From NCBI GenBank assembly GCA_964558465.1, contig CAZLEF010000011.1, forward strand, positions 41,109 to 105,108: DNA of 64,000 bases, read 5' to 3'. This document shows positions 49,573 through 57,171 of this stretch, piece after piece. Below the pieces are notes generated by a model. That model had not been told where the DNA came from and searched no databases. It saw only the letters and a program-made list of their open reading frames with translations. How positions within the stretch are numbered: position 1 is the first letter of the stretch; every line of letters begins with the position of its first letter. This stretch comes from JACJYC01 sp964558465 (GTDB lineage: Bacteria; Bacteroidota; Bacteroidia; Chitinophagales; Saprospiraceae). A program made the position numbers and the translations under genes.

Positions 49573-51106
49573 AGCGCGGTTTTTTATCCAGCAGCTCCAG
49601 CACAATTTCCCAAAGCGTTTCATAGGGCGCCATTTCAACCTCAATGGGTTGGTCGGCCTTCTCATAGGGCACGGTCCGGAGTTTTTCCAGAAAAGGTTTG
49701 GCTTTACGGATCACCGCCTCCCGGTGAAAATGGCCGGCCGGCAGACAGATCAGCATGCGGATAAAACAGTTGCTGCGGAACATATCGTCCTTCCGCAGGT
49801 ACCGGCTGGCATATACCCGGAGCGATTCCACCCGGTCGTGGATCTCATGATAACGTTGGCCCTGGACCAGGAACAGGATATGAAGGATGAGAATGTTGAT
49901 GTTGTTCCCCCGTTTATCTTTGGAAAAGGAGGGTACTTCGTTGAGGAATTTTTTGACCCGGAAACTGCCTGCTTGTTCTCTTCCTGTCTGCATCGAAACC
50001 TTGCCAGATAAAAGAAAAAAATGGATCGCGGCCTCTATGATAAGCCAGGCTTCTTTTTGAGTTTCCGGCATTTGATTGAAGCCTTGGTTTTTAAAAGCTT
50101 TTTGCCATAATACTACGGCTTTTTTCAACTGATTTGAATGAAAACACAAAATGATATACAGATAGTTTGCATTGTACCAAGAGTAGGTACCAGGTACTGA
50201 TAATTGAACACATTTTTGGGCTACTACTTCAGCAGTTTGGAGCCGCCGTAAACGAATATTCGCAATTAATAGATTTTGATTAAACGCATACCAAATCGAG
50301 AGACTTACTAATTCTTTTTTAGCATTAAAAAACATAAGAGCTTTTTCACTTACTTTCAACATATTGGAAAAATCATTAACAATTTCATACCTCAGTGCTT
50401 TAAGTTGATGAAAAAACAACCTTGCACGAAATGAACCAATTGCTATAACATTAGATTCTACCTTTGATAAGTATTCATCAACTAATATTGCAAATTCTTT
50501 TTTGCTAGACTTTGAAAGTATAAAATTGGCCATGATATCCGAATAATACCCTTCCACTTTAGATTCGATCAGGTATTTTTCGGTCCATTCTTCCACCAGG
50601 CGGTTGTATATTTTCCACTTGCTGCGCTGGCCGCTGATCCCCCCATAATGATTCCTCAAATCCCGGGCCAATTCCACCACGATCCCCACCAGTTCATATT
50701 TTATAGCCTTTTGGATCGTTCGTTCTGCAATCGGGATCGCCGCAGCCCTTTCCGTTTTTCCCAGCAGGATCTTCACGGCCGTCATATTCCGGTAACACTG
50801 GTAATAGGCTTTCTGTAAAGGAGTGAAACCCGATTCATTGGCATCGATGAGAAACAAAACATCCAGAAGGGAATCCTGGAGTTGAAACTGCAACCGGTTG
50901 GCCGAAGCGGTCTTGTCCCTTGCGCCGGGGAACAGGCGTTGACCGATGTCCTCCGGGTTTTTAATTTCGGTCGAGAGTATCCCCCGGTACAACCGATGTT
51001 GAAGCGACTTGCCGCCGCGTGCAAGCGGAAAAAAGAGTTGTTTGATTTTATTGCCGTTGATGAAGTGTATCAATTGGTTAAGCAGATTGAATGATTTTTC
51101 ATTCAT
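49571..51106 (-). CDS. helical repeat protein, paralog 1 of an unrecognised ~510-aa family
   Basis: The product has 511 aa, cytoplasmic by sequence, almost all helical, TPR/SEL1-like without clean repeats. A divergent N-terminus (~1-80: LLNQLIHFINGNKIKQLFFPLARGG…LYRGI…) precedes a strongly conserved core shared with the 53225 gene (SGFTPLQKAYYQCYRNMTAVKILLG, AERTIQKAIKYELVGIVVELARDLR, HYGGISGQRSKWKIYNRLVEEWTEKYL, FLNEVPSFSKDKRGNNINILILHILFLVQGQRYHEIHDRVESLRVYASRYLRKDD without the breaks, and the C-terminal YETLWEIV). The middle third (about 50100-50560) is visibly AT-rich compared with the ends. TAAATTTG at 51145-51152 is a possible -7 element. Function unknown. Confidence 0.7.
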   Translation of the reverse strand: MNEKSFNLLNQLIHFINGNKIKQLFFPLARGGKSLQHRLYRGILSTEIKNPEDIGQRLFPGARDKTASANRLQFQLQDSLLDVLFLIDANESGFTPLQKAYYQCYRNMTAVKILLGKTERAAAIPIAERTIQKAIKYELVGIVVELARDLRNHYGGISGQRSKWKIYNRLVEEWTEKYLIESKVEGYYSDIMANFILSKSSKKEFAILVDEYLSKVESNVIAIGSFRARLFFHQLKALRYEIVNDFSNMLKVSEKALMFFNAKKELVSLSIWYAFNQNLLIANIRLRRLQTAEVVAQKCVQLSVPGTYSWYNANYLYIILCFHSNQLKKAVVLWQKAFKNQGFNQMPETQKEAWLIIEAAIHFFLLSGKVSMQTGREQAGSFRVKKFLNEVPSFSKDKRGNNINILILHILFLVQGQRYHEIHDRVESLRVYASRYLRKDDMFRSNCFIRMLICLPAGHFHREAVIRKAKPFLEKLRTVPYEKADQPIEVEMAPYETLWEIVLELLDKKPR

Positions 51107-51247
51107 TTTTAACTTTTTAAGTTATTGATCATCAATTTAAAATGCAAATTTACTGAAATAAACTTTTAAGAACTGATATGCATAATATATGAAAAAACGA
51201 AAGCCGAATTCATTTATCCGGCGCGTAATCTTGTATAAAAGTACATC

Positions 51248-52813
51248 ATGGACAACTTTTTTGAACTGGTACACTTCCTGAATCGGTACAAAGTCCGGCA
51301 GATCGAGGTATTGAGCAATCCGGAGAACGGAAAAAACCCTTCGCGATACCGTTTATTGTACGACGCCATTTGGGAAGGAAAGGCAAAAAACATGGAGGAA
51401 GCCGCGGGTCTCTTTGGTTTGGATTCGGGGAGCAAGGTATTCAAAAGGTTGGTAGCCGGCCTTAAAAAGAGGCTGTACAATTCCGTGCTTTTTATCGATC
51501 TGAACCAACCGGAGTTCAACGAACCTCAACGGGCGTTTGCCAAATGTCATCAGCTCCAGGCCGTCATGCAAACCCTCATGTGGCGTGGGGCGCCCCAAAG
51601 CGCTGCCGAAATAGCCCAGGAGATCCTGCAGGTTGCCCGGAAGTACCAGTTTTCAGAGTTCATGATCGCCGCAGCTGAATTGTTAAAACGCTGGTTCAGC
51701 ATTTATCAGCCGGACGCCGGGAAATTTGCTTTTTATACCCGCCTTCTGGAAGAACAAACCGAGGTGCGCCGGCTGGAGGTCCAGGCCCTGCACCATTATC
51801 AGAGCATCCAGTTGCTGAATACCGCCTCAAAATCCGGCGAATATGAAATTGCCGACCGGGCGGCTGTTTATTGCCGGACCCTTGCCCCGCACGAAACAAA
51901 GGTCAAAACCGTTTTTTTTCAGCAGCCTTTCCGCCTGCTTGAAATTGCAGCCCTGATGGGGCAAAGACAATGGACAAAGGCGGCAGAAGCCTGCCGGAAT
52001 GCCATCCATTTTTTCAACCAGTCGTCTTCAGCCGGCCGGCAGGTTGTACTGATGTTTTACCAGCAACTTGCTGTTTCCCTGATGATGCAAGGGCATTACG
52101 ATCAGGCAAGGGAAGCTGTTCGTTCTTCCCTGAACCTGGCTTTACCCGGAACACACCACTGGTTCAAAATCCTGGAACTGCAATTGGCGATCGAGTTGCA
52201 CGCGGGTTGTTACCGGCAGGCGCTGGAAAGGTTTGCCGCTGCAACAGGCCACGAACAGTTTGGACAAATCCCGCCCGCAGCCATGCTTCCCTGGCAACTT
52301 TACAGGGCTTACCTGCAATTGCTCTCCGCCAGCAGTAACCTGCACCTCAATGCCGCTGAGCAAAAAATGTTTGAAAATTTCAGTATCAACAGGTTAACAG
52401 TCGAATGCTCCGGCGTTTATCGCGACAAACAGGGCCGGAATATCCCGCTGCTGATCGTGCAAACGCTGGCATTGCTGTTTGAAAGACGCCTCGACGAGGC
52501 GGAGTGCCGCATTGAAGCCCTCCGGAAATACCGGCAACGCAGGCTGGCCGGGGCCCCCGACCGCCGGCGCACCATCCTGTTCATTCAACTCCTGGAAACT
52601 TTGACGGCCTCCGGATTCGGATTCAAGCCTTTGCCGGCCAAAACCAGGGAAACCATTCTACAATTCTCAAAAATCCCGATGGCCATGCATGAGATCGAGA
52701 TCATCCCCTACCCCGCGTTGTGGGCCATAGTGGAAAAGTTTTTTTTCACATCCGGCCCCGGGACCCGTCCGGCCAGGTCAGGCCAAACGGCGCTTTTGCG
52801 AGCCAAACCCTGA
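51248..52813 (+). CDS. helical repeat protein, divergent paralog 2
   Basis: The product has 521 aa, starting MDNFFELVHFLNRYKVRQIE. It shares the layout of the flanking 511-residue proteins: N-terminal NRYKVRQIEVLSNPENG…YRLLYDAIW, core FIDLNQPEFNEPQRAFAKCHQLQAVMQTL, AEIAQEILQVARKYQFSEF, C-terminal GVYRDKQGRNIPLLIVQTLALLFERRLDEAECRIEALRKYRQRR and IEIIPYPALWAIVEKFF, but identity is low and GC is higher. It is transcribed divergently from paralog 1 (141 bp apart). No family is recognised. The conserved architecture with low identity suggests an old duplication, whereas 1 and 3 are recent copies. Confidence 0.7.
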   Translation: MDNFFELVHFLNRYKVRQIEVLSNPENGKNPSRYRLLYDAIWEGKAKNMEEAAGLFGLDSGSKVFKRLVAGLKKRLYNSVLFIDLNQPEFNEPQRAFAKCHQLQAVMQTLMWRGAPQSAAEIAQEILQVARKYQFSEFMIAAAELLKRWFSIYQPDAGKFAFYTRLLEEQTEVRRLEVQALHHYQSIQLLNTASKSGEYEIADRAAVYCRTLAPHETKVKTVFFQQPFRLLEIAALMGQRQWTKAAEACRNAIHFFNQSSSAGRQVVLMFYQQLAVSLMMQGHYDQAREAVRSSLNLALPGTHHWFKILELQLAIELHAGCYRQALERFAAATGHEQFGQIPPAAMLPWQLYRAYLQLLSASSNLHLNAAEQKMFENFSINRLTVECSGVYRDKQGRNIPLLIVQTLALLFERRLDEAECRIEALRKYRQRRLAGAPDRRRTILFIQLLETLTASGFGFKPLPAKTRETILQFSKIPMAMHEIEIIPYPALWAIVEKFFFTSGPGTRPARSGQTALLRAKP

Positions 52814-53224
52814 CGCAAAAGTCATGCGCTGCCACCCGACTTCACGAAGTGGCAACGCAATCCTGCACGAATAAATCATTCAAAACAGTACGTCTCCTTC
52901 GGTAATTGCCGGCAGAGTGAAAAACCTGAAAGTAAAAAAGTCAATCTTAAAATGGACAGAGGCGCGTTTTTCAGGTGGCATATGACAAGTTTTAGGTGTT
53001 TGTGCTTTTTTCCGGTTGTCATGGACAAAAATAACCGGCAATGCCACCCCGGACAAGGACAAATTGAGCGCTGTGGAACAGGCCAAATTTTAAGGATTCT
53101 TCAAAAACAAAAAAACTACCCGGTGTATCCCCTTCAATTAATATGCTATAAATCAAATATTTGCATTTATTGATCCGGATTTCAATCGCCGGGGTTTGAA
53201 CTTTTTTGCTGCCCGTTCGTGGCG
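52814..53224. other. gene-free stretch between paralogs 2 and 3
   Basis: Short frames on both strands look non-coding. I see only imperfect dyads (for example ACTTCACGAAGT near 52848 and CCGGTTGTCATGG…ATAACCGG near 53012). No clear terminator, promoter or RNA is evident. Confidence 0.4.
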
Positions 53225-54760
53225 TTAATGAATTTTATGGTCCAGCATTTCATAAACAATATTCCAAAGGGTCTCGTAAGGAATGATCTCGATCTCGATG
53301 GGCTGGTCGGCCTTTTCGTAGGGGACGGACTGGAGTTTGTCCAAAAACGGTTTGGCCTTGCGTAAAACAGCCGCTTTGTGAAAATGACCGGACGGGAGGC
53401 ACATGAGCAGGCGAATGAAACAATTGCTGCGGAAGGTATCGTCTTTGCGCAGGTACCGGCTGGCATATACCCGGAGGGATTCCACCCGGTCGTGGATTTC
53501 GTTGTAGCGTTTACCCTGGATCAGGAACAGGATATGAAGGATGAGGATATTGATATTGTTGCCCCTTTTGTCCTTGGAAAAGGCGGGCACCTCGTTGAGG
53601 AATTTGTTGAGCCTGAAATTGCTTGTCAGGGTTTGTCCCGCCGGTAAAACCACCTTGCCGGTCAGGATGAAAAAATGCATGGCGGCTTCAATGATCAGCC
53701 AGGTTTCCTTCTGGGTGTCCGGCATTTGTCCGAAACCCTTGTTTTCCAGGGCTGTTTGCCAAAGACCAAAAGACTTGTCGAACTGATTAGCGTGAAAACA
53801 GAGAATAATATAGAAATAATGTGCATTGTACCATGAAAAGGAACCCGGCGTTGCTAATTGGATACATTTTTTTGCTTTTGCTTCGGCAAAATGCGGCCGT
53901 CGCAGGCGTATATTGGCGATTAAAAGATTTTGGTTGAAAGTGTACCATGTCGATACCGTCACTAATTCCTTTTTGGTTCCAAAATAGGTCAGGGCTTCCT
54001 CACTGATTTTCAGCATATTGGCAAAGTCGTTGACAATTTCAAATCTCAAAGCTTTAAGTAGATAATATAGCCAACTTGCTCTGAATGAACCAATTGCAAT
54101 AACTCTTGATTCTACATTTGCCAAATACCCATCAACTACCCTTGCCAGTTCCTTTTTGTTGGATTTTGAGAGGGTGAAATTGGTCATAATATCCGAATAA
54201 TAACCTTCCACCCTGGATTCGACCAGGTATTTTTCCGTCCATTCCTCTACCAGCCGGTTGTAGATTTTCCACTTGTTCAATTGGCCGCTGATCCCCCCGT
54301 AATGGGTTCTCAGGTCCCTGGCCAATTCCACGACTACCCCGACCAGTTCGTATTTTATGGCTTTCTGTATTGTCCGCTCTGCAATGGGTATCGCGGCGGC
54401 TCTTTCTGATTTCCCTAAAAGGATCTTCACCGCCGTCATATTGCGGTAACATTGGTAATAGGCTTTTTGCAAAGGACTGAAACCCGATTCAGTGGCGTCG
54501 ATCAGGAACAGCGCATCCAAAAGCGCTTCCCGCAATCTTCTTTGCAGACGGGTGGTGTAGATCTCTTTTTGATTCAGTTCCTTAAAAAAAAATTCTTCCA
54601 CCTCTTTCGTGGTGGTGAGTTTGCCGGCGGAAACCAGCCGGTATAACTCGTGAAGATTGGTTTTTTGATCCTCCTTCAGCGGGAAAGACAGTTGCTTGAG
54701 CTTGTTGGCGGTGACGATTTTAGAGAGACGATAAAGTTCATTTATGCCTTTTTCACTCAT
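53225..54760 (-). CDS. helical repeat protein, paralog 3
   Basis: The product has 511 aa, the same length as paralog 1 and very similar from residue ~85 on. Some blocks are nearly identical (AERTIQKAIKYELVGVVVEL, HYGGISGQLNKWKIYNRL, KRGNNINILILHILF, RVESLRVYASRYLRKDD). The first ~80 residues differ (ELYRLSKIVTANKLKQLSFPLKEDQ…LYRLVSAGKLTTTKEVEEFFF). It has no signal or membrane segment. TATATTTG at 54814-54821 is a possible -7 element. Divergent from it, 155 bp away, is a 42-codon micro-ORF, which makes a sensor-peptide pair thinkable. I do not recognise the family. Confidence 0.7.
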   Translation of the reverse strand: MSEKGINELYRLSKIVTANKLKQLSFPLKEDQKTNLHELYRLVSAGKLTTTKEVEEFFFKELNQKEIYTTRLQRRLREALLDALFLIDATESGFSPLQKAYYQCYRNMTAVKILLGKSERAAAIPIAERTIQKAIKYELVGVVVELARDLRTHYGGISGQLNKWKIYNRLVEEWTEKYLVESRVEGYYSDIMTNFTLSKSNKKELARVVDGYLANVESRVIAIGSFRASWLYYLLKALRFEIVNDFANMLKISEEALTYFGTKKELVTVSTWYTFNQNLLIANIRLRRPHFAEAKAKKCIQLATPGSFSWYNAHYFYIILCFHANQFDKSFGLWQTALENKGFGQMPDTQKETWLIIEAAMHFFILTGKVVLPAGQTLTSNFRLNKFLNEVPAFSKDKRGNNINILILHILFLIQGKRYNEIHDRVESLRVYASRYLRKDDTFRSNCFIRLLMCLPSGHFHKAAVLRKAKPFLDKLQSVPYEKADQPIEIEIIPYETLWNIVYEMLDHKIH

Positions 54761-54880
54761 TTTTAAAATACTATAAAGTACTGTTTAAGAATATTTTATC
54801 ATTTAATTACAGGCAAATATAATTAATTTTTGGCAAGTTCATAAAGCTTTGCATTGAAATCCAAGTATTTGGTTCAACTT

Positions 54881-54918
54881 CATAGTTTTGAATTAAAATC
54901 AAAAAATTCAAAACTATG
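54881..54918 (+). promoter_or_regulatory. 14-bp perfect inverted repeat over promoter element and start codon
   Basis: CATAGTTTTGAATT (54881-54894) and AATTCAAAACTATG (54905-54918) are exact reverse complements with a 10-nt loop. The left arm contains TAGTTTTG (a TAnnTTTG match, 54883-54890) and the right arm ends in the ATG of the 42-codon frame. It could be an operator or, if transcribed from further upstream, a hairpin hiding the start codon. Confidence 0.7.
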
Positions 54919-55044
54919 AGTGCAATCATCATTATGCTGCTGTCCCTTGGTCTTATCAGCCAACCCGAAGAGGCCACCCCCCAGATGATCGATCAATATG
55001 CGACTGAATGTAATATAACAAGTCAGGATATTGATTCCTGGTAA
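54916..55044 (+). CDS. 42-aa micro-ORF with hydrophobic N-terminus
   Basis: The frame encodes an N-terminal hydrophobic stretch (MSAIIIMLLSLGLIS) and a polar acidic tail (QPEEATPQMIDQYATEC then NITSQDIDSW), like a short exported or membrane-anchored peptide. Support for it being a gene: a perfect 14-bp dyad covers the start and a hairpin terminator follows at 55105. It has no visible Shine-Dalgarno sequence. Divergent from paralog 3. It could be a secreted signalling peptide, a small toxin or a membrane peptide; none is shown. Confidence 0.45.
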   Translation: MSAIIIMLLSLGLISQPEEATPQMIDQYATECNITSQDIDSW

Positions 55045-55104
55045 TATTAAAAGTTTATTATTAAAACTTAATTCTCTTTTAGATTTATTTAAATACTTGA
55101 AATT

Positions 55105-55137
55105 AAATTAATTACAATAAAATGTAATTAATTTTTT
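55105..55137 (+). terminator. AT-rich hairpin terminator after the 42-aa micro-ORF
   Basis: Perfect 12-bp stem AAATTAATTACA (55105-55116) / TGTAATTAATTT (55123-55134) with loop ATAAAA, ending in six T. The stem is AT-only except for two pairs, so it is weaker than the terminator at 55322. Confidence 0.55.
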
Positions 55138-55196
55138 CAAGAATCTGCCAGGTTCTTTCACCTGTCAACTGTATAGACATTTTCTATCCGGGATAT

Positions 55197-55204
55197 TACC
55201 TTTG
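55197..55204 (+). promoter_or_regulatory. possible -7 element TACCTTTG
   Basis: Matches TAnnTTTG, 17 nt before the ATG of the 32-codon frame. No good TTG element is found about 20 nt upstream, so the promoter call is weak. Confidence 0.35.
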
Positions 55205-55221
55205 TATTGTCTAAGGATAGA

Positions 55222-55320
55222 ATGCAAGCAATTATCAGTTTAGTAGTTTTGAAAGAAGGCTCATGTAGTCTTGTTAGTTCCCTTTTACTTGCTTCCCCCC
55301 TTTTTGCTATACATTCATAG
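55222..55320 (+). CDS. 32-aa micro-ORF
   Basis: ATG at 55222 is preceded by AAGGA (about 7 nt upstream), unusual in this AT-rich, SD-poor setting. The peptide begins MQAIISLVVLKEGSCSLVSS and continues with a second hydrophobic stretch LLLASPLFAIHS. The TAG stop is followed after one base by a 10-bp terminator stem, giving a compact unit of about 150 nt. Both this and the 42-aa frame begin M-x-AII. It could instead be a small RNA with an incidental frame. Confidence 0.35.
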   Translation: MQAIISLVVLKEGSCSLVSSLLLASPLFAIHS

Positions 55321-55321
55321 C

Positions 55322-55359
55322 GAACCTCTGATGGACCTGGTCTGTCAGAGGTTCTTTTG
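55322..55359 (+). terminator. intrinsic terminator after the 32-aa micro-ORF
   Basis: Perfect 10-bp stem GAACCTCTGA (55322-55331) / TCAGAGGTTC (55345-55354) followed by TTTTGTTG. It marks the end of a short plus-strand transcript. Confidence 0.8.
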
Positions 55360-55819
55360 TTGTTCAGCCTGAATTCATCGTGTAGGCCAGATCACAGAAG
55401 GGTATTGATATCAAAGAAAACAACCGGTTTTCCCGCCATGCGGAATGGCGCAAAAACCGTGAGGGTAGATTTGATGTCGTGCAAAATTAACATTTCTTTG
55501 GAAAAAACAAGCAGCCCCTACCGGTAAGTCGTCATTATAATCCCGGAAACTGAATGGACCGATCCGGAATACTGACAATCAATCCTGAATAATTACTGTC
55601 AAAAGTTGTACTAGCGAGTGTAAGGCAGGGGCTGCGGGAGTTGACAAAACAGCTTCGTCAATCCGTTTCCAAAACGTTTACCCTTCCGGCTTCGCTGCCT
55701 GGAGGCGGTACTATTTTAAAAACTGGTCGCCGGGGGTTTGTTGATTCCTTGCCGCCGGCATGTGGCAAGTTGTTGATTTGGTGCGCCACCGCGCCAAAGG
55801 CATGGGGTTCCCCCAGATC
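55360..55819. other. gene-free stretch with dispersed repeat copy
   Basis: No gene that I can support. A CGCCAT-GCGGA-ATGGCG stem lies near 55433, and GCAGCCCCT (near 55511) is complementary to AGGGGCTGC (near 55627). About 55741-55807 is a divergent copy of the ~70-bp repeat at 33291-33355 (shared GTGGCAAGT, GTTGAT and GCCAAAGGCATGG). Confidence 0.5.
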
Positions 55820-56410
55820 TCACCCGTATTCTTCCACCAGTTTCCGCAGTTCTTCCAGATAGATCTGTTTCCTGGCCGTTCTTCGTTCCAGGTTGGTTGC
55901 CGTAAAAAAACGGTGGGTTTCGAGGAAACGGACCTGAAGCCGGTTCCAGTCTTCTTCCGTTTTGAGGATATTGAACGCTTTTAATTCCTCAAAAAGCGTA
56001 GCGCCGATCTCATAAAAATCTTCCCGGCCCAGGTAGTCAAGATCAGCATCACAAATGATCTGTTCCAAAAAATTGCCGGGTGATTGCGGGATCCGGGTGG
56101 CCATGATCATGCCGCATATCCGTTCGATCTCTCCGGCAGCGTATCCGTAGCGGGGCAGGTTGTCCTGGGCAATCTGACAACTGATCTTCTCGTGTTCGAC
56201 ATTGCTCACCGTGAATCCGGAATCGTGAAACAAGGCTGCCGTATGAAGCAGCAGGGTTTCATAGGGGTTCACCGATTCGAGTGAACAGAGCTCCTGTGTG
56301 GTGAACAGCACGTCCAAAGTATGGTGTACCCCATGATAGGTCAACTTCCCGGGCAATTCCCGGCGAAGCTTGTCGAGGATAAATGCTTTGGCAGCGTGGT
56401 AATTCATCAC
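55820..56410 (-). CDS. HD-domain phosphohydrolase
   Basis: The product has 196 aa. HD-superfamily metal ligands are laid out in order: YHGVHHTLDVLF (His), LLHTAALFHDSGF (HD, ~62-63), a helix with His (NVEHEKISCQIA), and ICDADLDYLGREDF (Asp). Members hydrolyse phosphodiesters or nucleotides such as (p)ppGpp or cyclic nucleotides; no partner domain indicates which. The start could be either of two adjacent ATGs. It lies downstream of, and on the same strand as, the DUF4920 gene. Confidence 0.85.
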   Translation of the reverse strand: MMNYHAAKAFILDKLRRELPGKLTYHGVHHTLDVLFTTQELCSLESVNPYETLLLHTAALFHDSGFTVSNVEHEKISCQIAQDNLPRYGYAAGEIERICGMIMATRIPQSPGNFLEQIICDADLDYLGREDFYEIGATLFEELKAFNILKTEEDWNRLQVRFLETHRFFTATNLERRTARKQIYLEELRKLVEEYG

Positions 56411-56480
56411 TACGGCGGAAATACACCCAAAGGCATAAGGACCCTTTGTTTCTTTGAAAACGAAGGCCGGCCCGGAATTA

Positions 56481-56984
56481 TTACCGGCCCAGCAACAAAA
56501 CGCCGGAAGCGAGAAATTTCAACTCTTCCTTGGGTTCTGTGATGGCTTCAATCTCTTCCTTCGATTTGCCCGCATCTTCCGCCAGGTGCCTCAGTTCGTC
56601 AACGGGGGTTACGGCGCGGTAGGCATAACCTTCAATGATCACCTCGCGGCCGGCAATATCCTTGGGTACAAAAAAGCCGTAATCCTTGAACTGGACCATC
56701 ATGGCGCTGGCGTCTTTGCCGTCGGTCAGTTTCATCCAGCACCCTTTGTTCTGGCAAACGGCATCGACACGACCTTTAACTTTCACCGCCACTGAATCGG
56801 CGGCGCCCAATTTGGCCAACATCTCCGGATAGGCAATTGCCCCGTCCTCGGTAACCGCGGCGCCAAATCCCTTGTTTTCAACTTTGGCCGCCCCACTTTC
56901 ATTTGCGGATTCAGCCGGCTTGCTTTTGCAGGCCATCAAAAAAGAGGCCGCAACGAAACAAAAAATAAAATTTTTCAAGCTCAT
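56481..56984 (-). CDS. DUF4920 lipoprotein
   Basis: The product has 167 aa with lipobox SFLMAC. The mature part reads GFGAAVTEDGAIAYPEMLAKL … VKVKGRVDAVCQNKGCWMKL … AMMVQFKDYGFFVPKDIAGREVIIEGYA, an OB-fold-like domain with a CxxxGC motif that could bind metal, as in the DUF4920 family. The C-terminal part (VTPVDELRHLAEDAGKSKEE) also matches that family's tail. Envelope location; function unknown. Confidence 0.82.
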   Translation of the reverse strand: MSLKNFIFCFVAASFLMACKSKPAESANESGAAKVENKGFGAAVTEDGAIAYPEMLAKLGAADSVAVKVKGRVDAVCQNKGCWMKLTDGKDASAMMVQFKDYGFFVPKDIAGREVIIEGYAYRAVTPVDELRHLAEDAGKSKEEIEAITEPKEELKFLASGVLLLGR

Positions 56985-57171
56985 CTTTCTATTGGTTTGA
57001 ACTGCCGCAAAGTTAGTTAATCAATTGTGAAAATTTCAATAATCCGGAGAACAAGCGCAATAAACCCGGACGCTATCCGGTTATTAAGCTATCCTCAAAA
57101 ATTTTAATATAACCAAAACCGGTCAGAGTATTGAAGCACCCGCTACACCATAACTATTATTGCCTGAGAAC

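Noticed and set aside
52952..53173. 73-codon frame between paralogs 2 and 3
   Set aside because: No start context, no terminator or promoter, and an opposite-strand frame of similar quality over the same bases. Treated as non-coding.
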